Origin: JAFLUQ01 sp964551215
Lineage (GTDB): Bacteria > Bacillota > Clostridia > UMGS1883
Length of the DNA stretch: 25,432 nt
Assembly (NCBI GenBank): GCA_964551215.1
Contig: CAZKBV010000020.1
Span: 1 to 25,432, forward strand
Direction of reading: 5' to 3'
A program made the position numbers and the translations under genes. Within the stretch, counting starts at the first letter, position 1. Every line of letters starts with the position of its first letter. The notes below the pieces were generated by a model that searched no databases, was not told where the DNA came from, and was given only the letters and a program-made list of their open reading frames with translations. Shown here piece after piece: positions 7,186-13,917 of the stretch.

Positions 7186-7908
7186 TTAAGCTCTAACGCT
7201 AATTGTAACGGTTTCTTCATACTTGACACCGGGGATAACGATTCTGCCCTTCGATGCTTTAATAAGACTCATTACAAGTTTTTCGTCAACAGGGCGAAGT
7301 TCCATGCCGCCGAACGAAACGGGGACAACGCTGCTGTCAATTGCGGTGATTTTCCAAGTTTTAGATGTAGATACACCGTTCGCTTTCGGCATCTGTTTTA
7401 CTATTGCGCTCGTTGCCGCCGCAGTATCATAAACCTCGGCCTCTGCCATTGCAAATTCTGCCGCCGCAGTATCTCCGGAGTCGGAGGCATCAATGGCTTC
7501 CTGAATCTTCTTGTCTGCTTCGGCTTCTGCGAGTTTTCGCATAGTCTCCTCCTGCTCCTTGCGTTTGCGCTCCTGTTCAAGTAAGTAACATCTCATTTTG
7601 CCCTTCAAAATTTGTTCTGCCTTTTTTAAGGGGTCAAGCATCTCCTTTTTATGTGCGAGGATGTCATCGTAGGCTTGCTTAGTGGAAACTCTCATCGGTT
7701 CCCAATATTCTTCGACCTTTTTCTGCATTCTCTTGACATTGCTTGTGGTATCTCCGGCCTCGCTATAATCTTCGTCGGAAACTATAACTACATTCTCCGC
7801 TTGCAGTTCAATAGCACTAACCTCTTTGCCGAGTTTTTCCTCGGCTGTATCAAGGACAAGGCATGGTTTTGCAACAGATTTTGTTGCTTTGATGGCTACG
7901 TCGTTCAT
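7186..7908 (-). CDS. Coiled-coil protein of the phage recombination block
   Basis: A 240-residue protein. After an N-terminal segment (residues 1-50), a long charged coiled coil covers about 55-140 (KRMQKKVEEYWEPMRVSTK, LEQERKRKEQEETMRKLAEA), followed by an Ala-rich helix (TAAAEFAMAEAEVYDTAAAT) and a C-terminal beta domain (KTWKITAIDSSVVPV ... GVKYEETVTISVRA). The same architecture is often seen next to RecT-like genes in Clostridial prophages, usually as a hypothetical protein. AAAGGAG precedes the ATG, and the gene lies 19 bases before the RecT-like gene. A structural partner of the nuclease or annealing protein is inferred only from position. Confidence 0.7.
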   Translation of the reverse strand: MNDVAIKATKSVAKPCLVLDTAEEKLGKEVSAIELQAENVVIVSDEDYSEAGDTTSNVKRMQKKVEEYWEPMRVSTKQAYDDILAHKKEMLDPLKKAEQILKGKMRCYLLEQERKRKEQEETMRKLAEAEADKKIQEAIDASDSGDTAAAEFAMAEAEVYDTAAATSAIVKQMPKANGVSTSKTWKITAIDSSVVPVSFGGMELRPVDEKLVMSLIKASKGRIVIPGVKYEETVTISVRA

Positions 7909-7951
7909 ACTGATACTCCTTTGCTAATTTTTATACTTGCAGATACATTCA

Positions 7952-8569
7952 TCATTTTTGGTGAACATAATCATACACGCTTTTAAGAGCGCCAAAGACT
8001 CTCCATCTCTGCGAGTCGTTCGCTGGATAAATGACGGACTTATATTTGCCGTCCTTAACGAGATGTAAAATCATCTTCTCATCAACCTTGATGCCGTGGC
8101 TGGCGAGTGCCTGAGAATATCCTTCCAGCTGCACCCCGCAAGTCATATCATCCACAGCGTAGGTTGTCTTATAATCAATCAAAGTGAGTTTGTCGCCAAT
8201 ATATGCAAGCAGGTCAATCGTTCCTCCGTAGCCGAGCAATTTGTGGTACACTCGAATTTCCGAGCCAACGACCTGCGGATTGCGCTTGTTCCAGAATTCA
8301 AGGAAGCCATCAAAGTATCCCTGATGTTCCGGAGGAATGTCAACAATGCCGAACTTGATATAATTCTCAATGGCATTGTGAACTATCGTTCCCTTTTTGG
8401 CTGCATTCACCAAAGTGCTGTCTTCGATATTTTTGTACAGCTCATTCTTTAGCGGCTTCATTACGGTCGATACGCTTGGTATCACTACACCGTTCAACTT
8501 GTAAGTATGAGTTCCTTCTTCAAATATCAGCCCCTTCATTTCCGGCAACTTAATCATCGTACCAGTCAT
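7952..8569 (-). CDS. PD-(D/E)XK exonuclease, RecB/Cas4-like
   Basis: A protein of 205 residues from the ATG at 8569 (MTGTMIKLPEMKG), preceded by GAGGAG at seven bases; a frame opening nine codons earlier lacks a good site. The nuclease core is clear: His64 in GTIVHNAIENYI, Asp119 in GGTIDLLAYIG, Asp132-Tyr-Lys134 in LTLIDYKTT, and motif IV VQLEGYSQAL with Gln147 and Tyr151. This is the pattern of RecB-like, lambda-exonuclease-like nucleases that chew one DNA strand. With the RecT-like gene downstream it forms a likely exonuclease plus annealing pair for phage recombination. Its 5' end overlaps the upstream zinc-ribbon gene by 20 bases. Confidence 0.85.
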   Translation of the reverse strand: MTGTMIKLPEMKGLIFEEGTHTYKLNGVVIPSVSTVMKPLKNELYKNIEDSTLVNAAKKGTIVHNAIENYIKFGIVDIPPEHQGYFDGFLEFWNKRNPQVVGSEIRVYHKLLGYGGTIDLLAYIGDKLTLIDYKTTYAVDDMTCGVQLEGYSQALASHGIKVDEKMILHLVKDGKYKSVIYPANDSQRWRVFGALKSVYDYVHQK

Positions 8570-8798
8570 AATCGAACTCCTCTTCTTCGGCTTCAAACCT
8601 TCGAGCTCCTGAATTTAACAGGATTTCTGCCGCGCAATCGCAGAAACACTCGTAGTGGTAATAATTCCCAGCGTATTCGCAGCATTCATCGCCAACCACG
8701 ATGTCCTCGCCGCAATACTTGCAGGTGTAAACCTTCGGGGGTTCAGGTGCCATAGGGCATCTCGGATGACATGGAGTCTGGTGGCAAATTTCACACAT
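8550..8798 (-). CDS. Zinc-ribbon phage protein with acidic tail
   Basis: An 82-residue protein with many cysteines and histidines: CEICHQTPCHPRC at the start, CKYC at about 26-29 and CC...HYECFCDC in the middle, then a very acidic end (EAEEEEFDYDWYDD). This can hold at least one, probably two, zinc ions. AAGGAGG precedes the ATG. The acidic tail overlaps the start of the exonuclease gene, which may restrain the sequence there. Possible roles are protein contact or DNA mimicry; neither is shown. Confidence 0.7.
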   Translation of the reverse strand: MCEICHQTPCHPRCPMAPEPPKVYTCKYCGEDIVVGDECCEYAGNYYHYECFCDCAAEILLNSGARRFEAEEEEFDYDWYDD

Positions 8799-8812
8799 CT
8801 TTCTTTCCCTCC

Positions 8813-9082
8813 TTATGCCTTTATTGGCTGTAGTTCTAATTTGTGTTGCCTGTTCTGCTCACTCCTAAAATTGATGTGCGCCCTAACAAGGCAATCACGT
8901 AGTTCGTTTTCAAACAAGACCGGAACATAATCAGCACTTTTATTGCAAACCTCGCACTTCCTCAGGGTATATGCGAACACTTCCCACACTTCTCTTTCGT
9001 CAAATATGTATCCGGTTTTATTTTCGATTTGCTTTACAATGTCATCAAGTTCAGCTACATACGCTTTCAATGGTTCGGTCAT
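8813..9082 (-). CDS. Small phage protein with a CxxC motif, unknown function
   Basis: An 89-residue protein, MTEPLKAYVAELDDIVKQIE and onward, with helices around LDDIVKQIENKTGYIFDERE and a single CEVC pair in the middle. AAAGGGGAAG precedes the ATG. It lies between the small GTG-initiated gene and the zinc-ribbon gene, about 15 and 68 bases from them. I do not recognise the family. Confidence 0.65.
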   Translation of the reverse strand: MTEPLKAYVAELDDIVKQIENKTGYIFDEREVWEVFAYTLRKCEVCNKSADYVPVLFENELRDCLVRAHINFRSEQNRQHKLELQPIKA

Positions 9083-9150
9083 TTTCTTCCCCTTTCTTCT
9101 TAGAGGCGTCTGTCTGTGGCAGCACTTTTGTGCCGCTGTATGCGGATAGT

Positions 9151-9312
9151 TTACGCTTTCTTTCCCTTCGTTTTTATTCCCAAGCCGTCGTAATCAACAA
9201 ACGGTGAAAGGTCAATTGTTTTCTGCTTGGTGAGTGCATTGTCAAGTTGAGCCATTGTTGTTATCCCATATTCGTTTTTGAGAATTTCAAGTAACTTCTT
9301 CTTACTTTCCAC
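9151..9312 (-). CDS. 53-residue phage protein with GTG start
   Basis: A short frame that starts with GTG at 9312 and reads MESKKKLLEILKNEYGITTM onward, ending GLGIKTKGKKA. A strong GGAGG lies eight bases before the GTG, and the start overlaps the stop of the upstream HTH gene by 11 bases. The sequence resembles small helical proteins often found in phage early regions (LLxILKxEYGITTxxQL). Function is unknown. Confidence 0.65.
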   Translation of the reverse strand: MESKKKLLEILKNEYGITTMAQLDNALTKQKTIDLSPFVDYDGLGIKTKGKKA

Positions 9313-9811
9313 TCTTTAAACCTCCGTTCAAGGCCATATCTCCGATGATTTTTAGTTCGCTTACTGTCTTCGCAAGTCTTTCAAGGTAGTCAAGAATTTC
9401 TTTCAAGGCCGGTTTCTCACTTTCGGAGATTTCTCCGTCCTCAGCGATGTCAAGCAACTTTTCTTTCATGTATTCAAGGTCATCAACTTTCAGATTCCTG
9501 AGAAGCTTGACAGTCAGTCTGTCAATGCTGAATACATCTTCAGAAATGCAATGTCTACAACCAATCGGACACTCGTTCAAGCAGTAGTGATTAAGCAGCT
9601 GAGGTGCTTTATATAGGTCTGCCATAAGCACAGCCTTATCAACCGGCATACATTTTGTCAATCCCAATTCAGCGTCAGCCACAGATGACACGGACATTCC
9701 CAGCATTTCTGCCGCACCTTCTCGGCTAAGTAGCCTCTCGTCATATTTTGCAGCGTTTTTTCTCGCTTCGTACCAAGGATTTCCAAGTGCTTTCGTAGCA
9801 TCACGTCCCAT
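9302..9811 (-). CDS. Phage HTH regulator with a four-cysteine cluster
   Basis: A 169-residue protein. Residues 25-65 (LLSREGAAEMLGMSVSSVAD ... MPVDKAVLMADLY) form an XRE-like helix-turn-helix. Cys77, Cys81, Cys85 and Cys88 follow in YCLNECPIGCRHC; related Firmicute prophage proteins keep the YCxxxCPIG part. The C-terminal half is a helical bundle (about 95-165). The gene follows the XRE gene by 90 bases and could be read from its own weak promoter or from the early promoter. It may be a second switch of the early operon; the four cysteines could bind zinc or an iron-sulfur cluster. Binding partner and DNA target are unknown. Confidence 0.7.
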   Translation of the reverse strand: MGRDATKALGNPWYEARKNAAKYDERLLSREGAAEMLGMSVSSVADAELGLTKCMPVDKAVLMADLYKAPQLLNHYCLNECPIGCRHCISEDVFSIDRLTVKLLRNLKVDDLEYMKEKLLDIAEDGEISESEKPALKEILDYLERLAKTVSELKIIGDMALNGGLKSGK

Positions 9812-9831
9812 TTAACGCACCGCCATTTCGT

Positions 9832-9860
9832 GTTATAATCTTACCAGAAGTTGAGAACAA
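9832..9860 (-). promoter_or_regulatory. Possible promoter of the Cys-cluster HTH gene
   Basis: On the minus strand TTGTTC (9860-9855) and TATAAC (9837-9832) are 17 bases apart. The spacer holds CTGGTAA (9847-9841), close to the ATYGGTAA word of the other phage promoters and in the same place as in the early promoter. Weak -35 box; a guess without mapping data. Confidence 0.35.
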
Positions 9861-9879
9861 GACTTCCGTTTGGAAAGTC
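9861..9879 (-). terminator. Hairpin between the two leftward HTH genes
   Basis: The minus strand reads GACTTTCC, loop AAAC, GGAAGTC, a stem of seven pairs with one bulge, followed by TTGTTCTC. It could weaken transcription from the early promoter (attenuator or weak terminator) ahead of the second HTH gene, or merely shape the RNA. The T-rich tail is poor. Confidence 0.3.
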
Positions 9880-9901
9880 AGGAGAGAAAAGAAAATTGCC
9901 A

Positions 9902-10135
9902 CTATACTTTCTTAACTGTGCCAATCGGTAACTGTCGGTCAAAAAGAAAATCGTTCATTTGAACGAGGTCAAGTCCAAGTATCTTGGCTACGCCAAACTT
10001 CTGCTTTTCGGTAAACGGAATTTTACCGCTCTCCTTCTTTTGATAGGAGTATACCGAGATTCCGAGTTGTTTAGCAACATCGTTTTGAGTTAATCCAAGC
10101 CTTGTTCGGGCTCCTTTGATTTCAAGTGGCATCAT
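9902..10135 (-). CDS. XRE-family regulator, Cro-like
   Basis: A 77-residue protein made almost entirely of one XRE helix-turn-helix (TRLGLTQNDVAKQLGISVYSYQKKESGKIPF split around residues 10-42), with a short tail. It is the first gene of the leftward early operon, divergent from the CI-like repressor, which is the classical Cro position. It would act on the operators between the two promoters. GAAGGCG precedes the ATG. Its last codons contain CCAATCGGTAA (plus strand 9921-9931), an operator-like word inside the gene. Cro-like, antirepressor-like and excisionase-like roles cannot be separated by sequence alone. Confidence 0.8.
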   Translation of the reverse strand: MMPLEIKGARTRLGLTQNDVAKQLGISVYSYQKKESGKIPFTEKQKFGVAKILGLDLVQMNDFLFDRQLPIGTVKKV

Positions 10136-10192
10136 TGTGTTCGCCTTCTTTCTGTATCATTTATTTTTTTGTAGTATTTTTCCTTTGTCTTT

Positions 10193-10221
10193 ATTATATA
10201 TTACCAATCGGAAAAAGTCAA
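10193..10221 (-). promoter_or_regulatory. Early leftward promoter with operator in the spacer
   Basis: On the minus strand TTGACT (10221-10216) and TATAAT (10198-10193) are separated by exactly 17 bases. The spacer contains CCGATTGGTAA (10211-10201), an operator-like word. Phased A-tracts (about 10,222-10,255) lie upstream of the -35 box. It would drive the XRE gene and the whole early operon, and repressor in the spacer would block RNA polymerase. Confidence 0.8.
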
Positions 10222-10273
10222 TAGTTTTTTGGTGATTTTTTAAATTTTTTTTGCGTGTGTTTGAAAGGAAGTA

Positions 10274-10302
10274 TTGCAAAAGCCGTAATTTTATGGTAAA
10301 CT
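10274..10302 (+). promoter_or_regulatory. Promoter of the repressor operon
   Basis: TTGCAA (10274-10279) and TAAACT (10297-10302) are separated by 17 bases, a moderate sigma-A match pointing away from the early promoter. It would drive the repressor and the nuclease-like gene. A repeat of GTAATTTTAT (10285-10294 and 10328-10337) flanks the start region; its meaning is unknown. Confidence 0.55.
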
Positions 10303-10310
10303 ATCGGTAA
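10295..10310 (+). promoter_or_regulatory. Operator-like site over the repressor promoter -10 box
   Basis: GGTAAACTATCGGTAA holds two GGTAA words 11 bases apart, one helical turn, the second as ATCGGTAA. It overlaps the -10 box and would allow autoregulation. Compare ATTGGTAA (minus strand, 10208-10201) in the opposing promoter. Confidence 0.5.
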
Positions 10311-10370
10311 CACCAACTTGCGCCATGGTAATTTTATTTTTCAATTTTTACATATAAAGGAGTGTTTTGT

Positions 10371-10697
10371 ATGGACTACACGATTTTCAAGGAGCATCTT
10401 CGTCATCTGATGAAGACAAGAAATTTGTCGATGAAGGCATTAGGCGAAGAACTGAACGTAACACCTGCAACTTTGTCTCGCTATCTGTCGGGGGATAGAA
10501 CGCCGGACTTGCCGTATGTCGTTAAAATCGCATCATATTTCAACGTATCTATCGACTGGCTACTCGGCTTCAACGGAGATAAATTCGATATTATGCCCGT
10601 TGAGGTCCAAGAGATTGCCACCCTCTACCAGTTGGCATCTCCGCAGGACCGTCGCGTTGTTCAAGCCGTCCTTGATAAATACAAAGAGAGGGAATAA
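10371..10697 (+). CDS. CI-like prophage repressor, XRE family
   Basis: A 108-residue protein from the ATG at 10371, which has AAAGGAG eight bases upstream; a GTG three codons earlier lies inside that site. Residues 1-65 form an XRE helix-turn-helix (MKALGEELNVTPATLSRYLS with SGDRTPDLPYVVKIASYFNV), including the conserved IDWLLG end. A short C-terminal helix (about 75-108) may dimerise. There is no LexA-like peptidase domain, so induction would not use RecA-stimulated self-cleavage. It is the first gene of the rightward lysogeny operon and is followed six bases later by the nuclease-like gene. It presumably silences the early promoter through the operators at 10,201-10,310. Confidence 0.85.
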   Translation: MDYTIFKEHLRHLMKTRNLSMKALGEELNVTPATLSRYLSGDRTPDLPYVVKIASYFNVSIDWLLGFNGDKFDIMPVEVQEIATLYQLASPQDRRVVQAVLDKYKERE

Positions 10698-10703
10698 CCT
10701 ATT

Positions 10704-11921
10704 ATGATCTACTCCGAAAGAACTGAGCGTTCAGCCGTTATAATCGACGGAAAAGGCTCTGCATCAAAACTTAACAGAATACCTTTTATGCAGGGTAGCT
10801 TCAACGAGGCTTGGCTTCAGGGACTTCTTGAAGACAACCCTGCGCTCATTCCTTCTGGTGAGGTCAATGGCGAATATGTTCCGCTTGTCTGCATCGGTCG
10901 CGAAGTTCCGGTAGGCTCAGGAGATATGCAGGGCTATATTGACAACCTGTATATCACTCCAAGCGGTTGCATTGTTGTCGTGGAAACAAAATTATTCCGC
11001 AATCAAGAGTCGAGGCGTACTGTGGTGGCTCAAATCATTGACTATGCTAAAGAGCTTCAAAGGTGGGACTGTTCCAAACTCAACGCCGTCGCCAAGGACT
11101 ACACATATCGCAAATCAGGTCAGTCATATAAAATAATAGACCTTATGGCAAAGCGCGGATATCTCAGTCTTTCGGACGAAGCGCGGCTGAACGACAGAAT
11201 AAACAATAATCTTCAATCCGCATCTTTTTTACTGATGATTATTGGCGATGGCATTAGGACCGGTGTGCAGCAGCTTGCCGATTTCCTAAACGACAACGCA
11301 TCAATGTCTTTTAACCTCGCGCTTGCCGAAATGGAAGTTTATCAAAGCGGTTCTGAAGTAATTGTCATTCCCAATCTAATTACTAAAACTACCGTCATTG
11401 AACGTATCACGTCCGGTTATGGTATTAGTGTGTACCGTTCAAGCGGCGAGGAGCCTAAAAAACCGTATTCTCGGAAGCCTGTGCTTTCGAGGCGAGAGTT
11501 CATAAACGTTTTTGCGGACAACGGTGGTTACGACCCTGATACAATCACCGAGTTTATCAGTGACCTTGAGGCTATAAACGGGCTCACGGTAAAAATCGCG
11601 CCAACAGAACTGACCGTCTGTTACAGCCCTGCCGAAAATACAACATATCCGTTGCTTACATTTGGTATTGCGCAAGGTAAAGCAGAGTTGTGGCTTGTTC
11701 CCGGACGCATCAAGCAGACGTTAGAAAAGTACGGCATTTTTCCGTTTGAGGCGGATGACTTCATTAACTTCTACAAGCGATTCGTTGACCGGAGTCGCTG
11801 TAAGACGGAACCATACGATTACGAGGCTGGGTTTTACTATGCAGACATAGACAGTGTTATGCGCTGCACGGAAGACTTCATTTCTGCGGCAGAGGAGTTC
11901 GCCATCGCAATATCACAATAA
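10704..11921 (+). CDS. PD-(D/E)XK nuclease-like protein in the repressor operon
   Basis: A 405-residue protein with a restriction-endonuclease-like core in its first 120 residues: Glu35 (NEAWLQGLL), Asp80 (GYIDNLYIT), Glu94-Thr-Lys96 (VVVETKLFR), then RRTVVAQIIDYAKEL with Gln110 and Tyr114. This spacing is that of PD-(D/E)XK enzymes, closest by eye to uncharacterised DUF4268- or NucS-like families. Residues about 190-405 hold no motif that I recognise. No signal peptide or membrane helix is visible, so it is cytoplasmic. Six bases separate it from the repressor, so both are expected to be expressed in the lysogen. This position commonly carries superinfection-immunity or other cargo genes; a defence role is inferred, not shown. 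It is intact and has no cognate methylase or toxin-antitoxin partner nearby. Confidence 0.72.
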   Translation: MIYSERTERSAVIIDGKGSASKLNRIPFMQGSFNEAWLQGLLEDNPALIPSGEVNGEYVPLVCIGREVPVGSGDMQGYIDNLYITPSGCIVVVETKLFRNQESRRTVVAQIIDYAKELQRWDCSKLNAVAKDYTYRKSGQSYKIIDLMAKRGYLSLSDEARLNDRINNNLQSASFLLMIIGDGIRTGVQQLADFLNDNASMSFNLALAEMEVYQSGSEVIVIPNLITKTTVIERITSGYGISVYRSSGEEPKKPYSRKPVLSRREFINVFADNGGYDPDTITEFISDLEAINGLTVKIAPTELTVCYSPAENTTYPLLTFGIAQGKAELWLVPGRIKQTLEKYGIFPFEADDFINFYKRFVDRSRCKTEPYDYEAGFYYADIDSVMRCTEDFISAAEEFAIAISQ

Positions 11922-11956
11922 TAAGTCAAGACGAAATGGACACACGAAACACTCTC

Positions 11957-11975
11957 GTGCGTTTGCAAAACGCAC
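11957..11975. repeat. Perfect inverted repeat after the nuclease-like gene
   Basis: GTGCGTTT and AAACGCAC, eight-base perfect arms around GCA, lie 35 bases after the stop of the nuclease-like gene. The following bases (ATACAATAT) are not a T-run, so a simple intrinsic terminator is doubtful. It may be a protein-binding site or an mRNA 3' structure. Confidence 0.6.
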
Positions 11976-11984
11976 ATACAATAT

Positions 11985-12026
11985 ATTACGATTACGGTTA
12001 CGATTACGATTACGGTTACGGTTACG
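11985..12026. repeat. Hexamer array: seven tandem RTTACG units
   Basis: Seven uninterrupted six-base units follow one another, in the order A, A, G, A, A, G, G at the first base (ATTACG or GTTACG). The tract lies in the gap between the nuclease-like gene and the integrase gene, 82 bases before the integrase start. Such arrays change length by slippage, or act as binding arrays; which applies here is unknown. Confidence 0.9.
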
Positions 12027-12035
12027 TATGGAACG

Positions 12036-12073
12036 TCCGCGGAATTTCCGTTAAAAAATCCGCAGAATTTCCG
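12036..12073. repeat. Two 15-base direct repeats before the integrase
   Basis: TCCGCGGAATTTCCG (12036-12050) and TCCGCAGAATTTCCG (12059-12073) differ at one base and start 23 bases apart, about two helical turns. Each includes a CGGAA-T-TTCCG near-palindrome. They lie 36-73 bases before the integrase ATG, a good place for an operator or a recombination accessory site. No convincing promoter was found in the 187-bp gap. Confidence 0.75.
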
Positions 12074-12108
12074 CATGGTATTTAGAACGAAGGGGGTTAA
12101 CGGTCAAC

Positions 12109-13857
12109 ATGGCAAGAAATTCAAAGCCAAAAAGCGGCATCACAGAAAAACTAAACTCACTGAAAGCCGCAATATATATTCGTGTATCAACACAATATCA
12201 AATTGACAAGGACTCTCTGCAAGTACAGAAGCGCGACCTTGTAGCTTACGCGCAAATGGTTCTCGGCATAGACGACTATGTGATATTCGAAGACCCCGGA
12301 TATTCCGCAAAAAACACAGACCGTCCTGATTATCAGCGTATGATGTCAAGGCTCCGTTCCGGCGAGTTTTCGCACCTGCTTGTATGGAAGATTGACCGTA
12401 TCAGTCGAAATCTTCTCGATTTCTCCTCAATGTACAAGGAGTTAAAAGACCTTGGCATAACATTTGTCAGCAAGAATGAGCAATTTGACACGTCAAACGC
12501 TATCGGCGAGGCGATGCTGAAAATTATTCTTGTCTTTGCGGAGCTTGAACGCAATATGACATCTGAGCGCGTAACTGCTGTTATGCTGTCAAGAGCGGAA
12601 AATGGGCAATGGAACGGCGGTAGGGTTCCTTATGGATACGACTGGTCGAAAAAAGAAAAGTTATTCTCCGTAAACGCGAATGAAGCAAAAGTCGTTACAT
12701 TGATTTACAGTCTGTATGAGCAATATCAATCGGTTCTGTACGTTACGAGATATCTAAACGATGCAGGATTGAAAACAAAAGCAGGAAAAGCGTGGTCCAC
12801 TACAGGAGTTTATAAAATATTGACAAATCCGTTCTACAAAGGTGCGTATCTTTACAATGTGCACAGCGACGGCAAGGCTGTTGAAAAGCGCGGCGAGGGG
12901 GAGTGGATAACGGTCGAGAGGCATCACGAACCTATTATATCAGACATTCTATTTGACCGGATACAGTTTGTGCTAAAGCGAAACAAGCGGGGCGGTGTGC
13001 CGGAGGACAAAACCTATATTAAGAAAAACATACACGTCTTCGCAGGTCTCGTCAAATGTGGGGTGTGCGGCAACGCAATGACGGCAACTCTGGATAAGCG
13101 GAGAGCGGATGGATGGCGACCGTCTATCTACGGCTGTTCAAAACGCCGCAACGATGCTTCCGCGTGTAATAACAAATACTGCTCAGATACGCTCATTGGC
13201 CCGTTCGTGTTCAACTACATAGCAAACATCATCCGGGCAAAAGAAACCACGTCAAAAAGAACTACGCTTGACACCTTGGAGAGAAAGCTGCTCCGTGGCG
13301 ATGTCTTTTCTATTGTAGAACACATCGACCCCGAAGCGTTGAAGCGTATCTATCAGTTACTTATAGGCGGCCATACAGGGGTGGAGTACAAGCCTCAGTC
13401 GGTCTACAATAAGGGTTCGGCTACGGTCGATGAAATATCTATGCTTCAGGAGCGCCGCCGCAAATCGGAAAAGGCACTTCATCGTCTGCAGGCGTTATAT
13501 TTCTACGGCGACGAGGAACTCCCTGAGAAGGACTACATAGTAACCAAGAAAAAGATGACCGACGACTTAAAAGAGATTGATAACCGTTTGGCCGAGCTTC
13601 ACGCTATCGGCGGTGAGAATTGCAACGATGAAAGCGAAGAATTCATCCGAAAAGCATCTTACTTCGTTATGGTAGAGAACCTGCTGGACGAGCGATTCGT
13701 CGATTATAAAAAGTACATCCGAAGCATAGACCCAAGCATAGCGAGAAACTTTATCGTTTCGGTAGTGCAGACCATAGAAGTTGAGGACGGCAGAGTCAAG
13801 AGCATCACATTTAAGAATGGCATTACTCACACATTCATCTACAAAAGCAAGGCATAA
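12109..13857 (+). CDS. int: Large serine recombinase (phage integrase)
   Basis: A 582-residue protein of the large serine integrase class. The resolvase domain begins with AIYIRVSTQ, in which Ser27 is the predicted nucleophile, and continues through VWKIDRISRNLLD and FAELERNMTSERV. A recombinase domain with PYGYDW and ILTNPFYKGAYLYN follows (about 165-270). Next is a zinc ribbon with CGVCG and later GCSKRR and ACNNKYC (about 315-360), and a coiled coil near 440-500, the element that controls direction in this family. It would insert the phage at one chromosomal attachment site and needs a separate directionality factor for excision, which I cannot identify. GAAGGGGG lies 12 bases before the ATG. 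A terminator follows. Confidence 0.95.
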   Translation: MARNSKPKSGITEKLNSLKAAIYIRVSTQYQIDKDSLQVQKRDLVAYAQMVLGIDDYVIFEDPGYSAKNTDRPDYQRMMSRLRSGEFSHLLVWKIDRISRNLLDFSSMYKELKDLGITFVSKNEQFDTSNAIGEAMLKIILVFAELERNMTSERVTAVMLSRAENGQWNGGRVPYGYDWSKKEKLFSVNANEAKVVTLIYSLYEQYQSVLYVTRYLNDAGLKTKAGKAWSTTGVYKILTNPFYKGAYLYNVHSDGKAVEKRGEGEWITVERHHEPIISDILFDRIQFVLKRNKRGGVPEDKTYIKKNIHVFAGLVKCGVCGNAMTATLDKRRADGWRPSIYGCSKRRNDASACNNKYCSDTLIGPFVFNYIANIIRAKETTSKRTTLDTLERKLLRGDVFSIVEHIDPEALKRIYQLLIGGHTGVEYKPQSVYNKGSATVDEISMLQERRRKSEKALHRLQALYFYGDEELPEKDYIVTKKKMTDDLKEIDNRLAELHAIGGENCNDESEEFIRKASYFVMVENLLDERFVDYKKYIRSIDPSIARNFIVSVVQTIEVEDGRVKSITFKNGITHTFIYKSKA

Positions 13858-13860
13858 GAA

Positions 13861-13898
13861 ACGCCCCTCGTTCGCGCGAATGAGCAGGGGGCGTTTTT
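13861..13898 (+). terminator. Intrinsic terminator of the integrase gene
   Basis: ACGCCCC and GGGGCGT close a long stem with an inner CTCGTTCG/CGAATGAG helix, followed by TTTTT. It starts three bases after the integrase stop. The structure would end rightward transcription before the chromosome. Confidence 0.9.
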
Positions 13899-13917
13899 CA
13901 ATGTTTTTCAGTTACAC

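Noticed and set aside
11985..12026. CRISPR-like or telomere-like array.
   Set aside because: Six-base units with no spacers, only 42 bases; not a CRISPR array, and no terminal context.
11854..12054. Plus-strand frame with an RLRLRLRLRL tract over the same hexamers.
   Set aside because: It starts inside the nuclease-like gene in another frame and the tract is a by-product of the repeat; no supporting start site.
11837..12076. Minus-strand frame of 79 codons with a hydrophobic VTVTVIVIVTVIVI segment, resembling a small membrane toxin.
   Set aside because: The hydrophobic segment is only the hexamer array read backwards. There is no ribosome binding site, and much of the frame is antisense to the nuclease-like gene.
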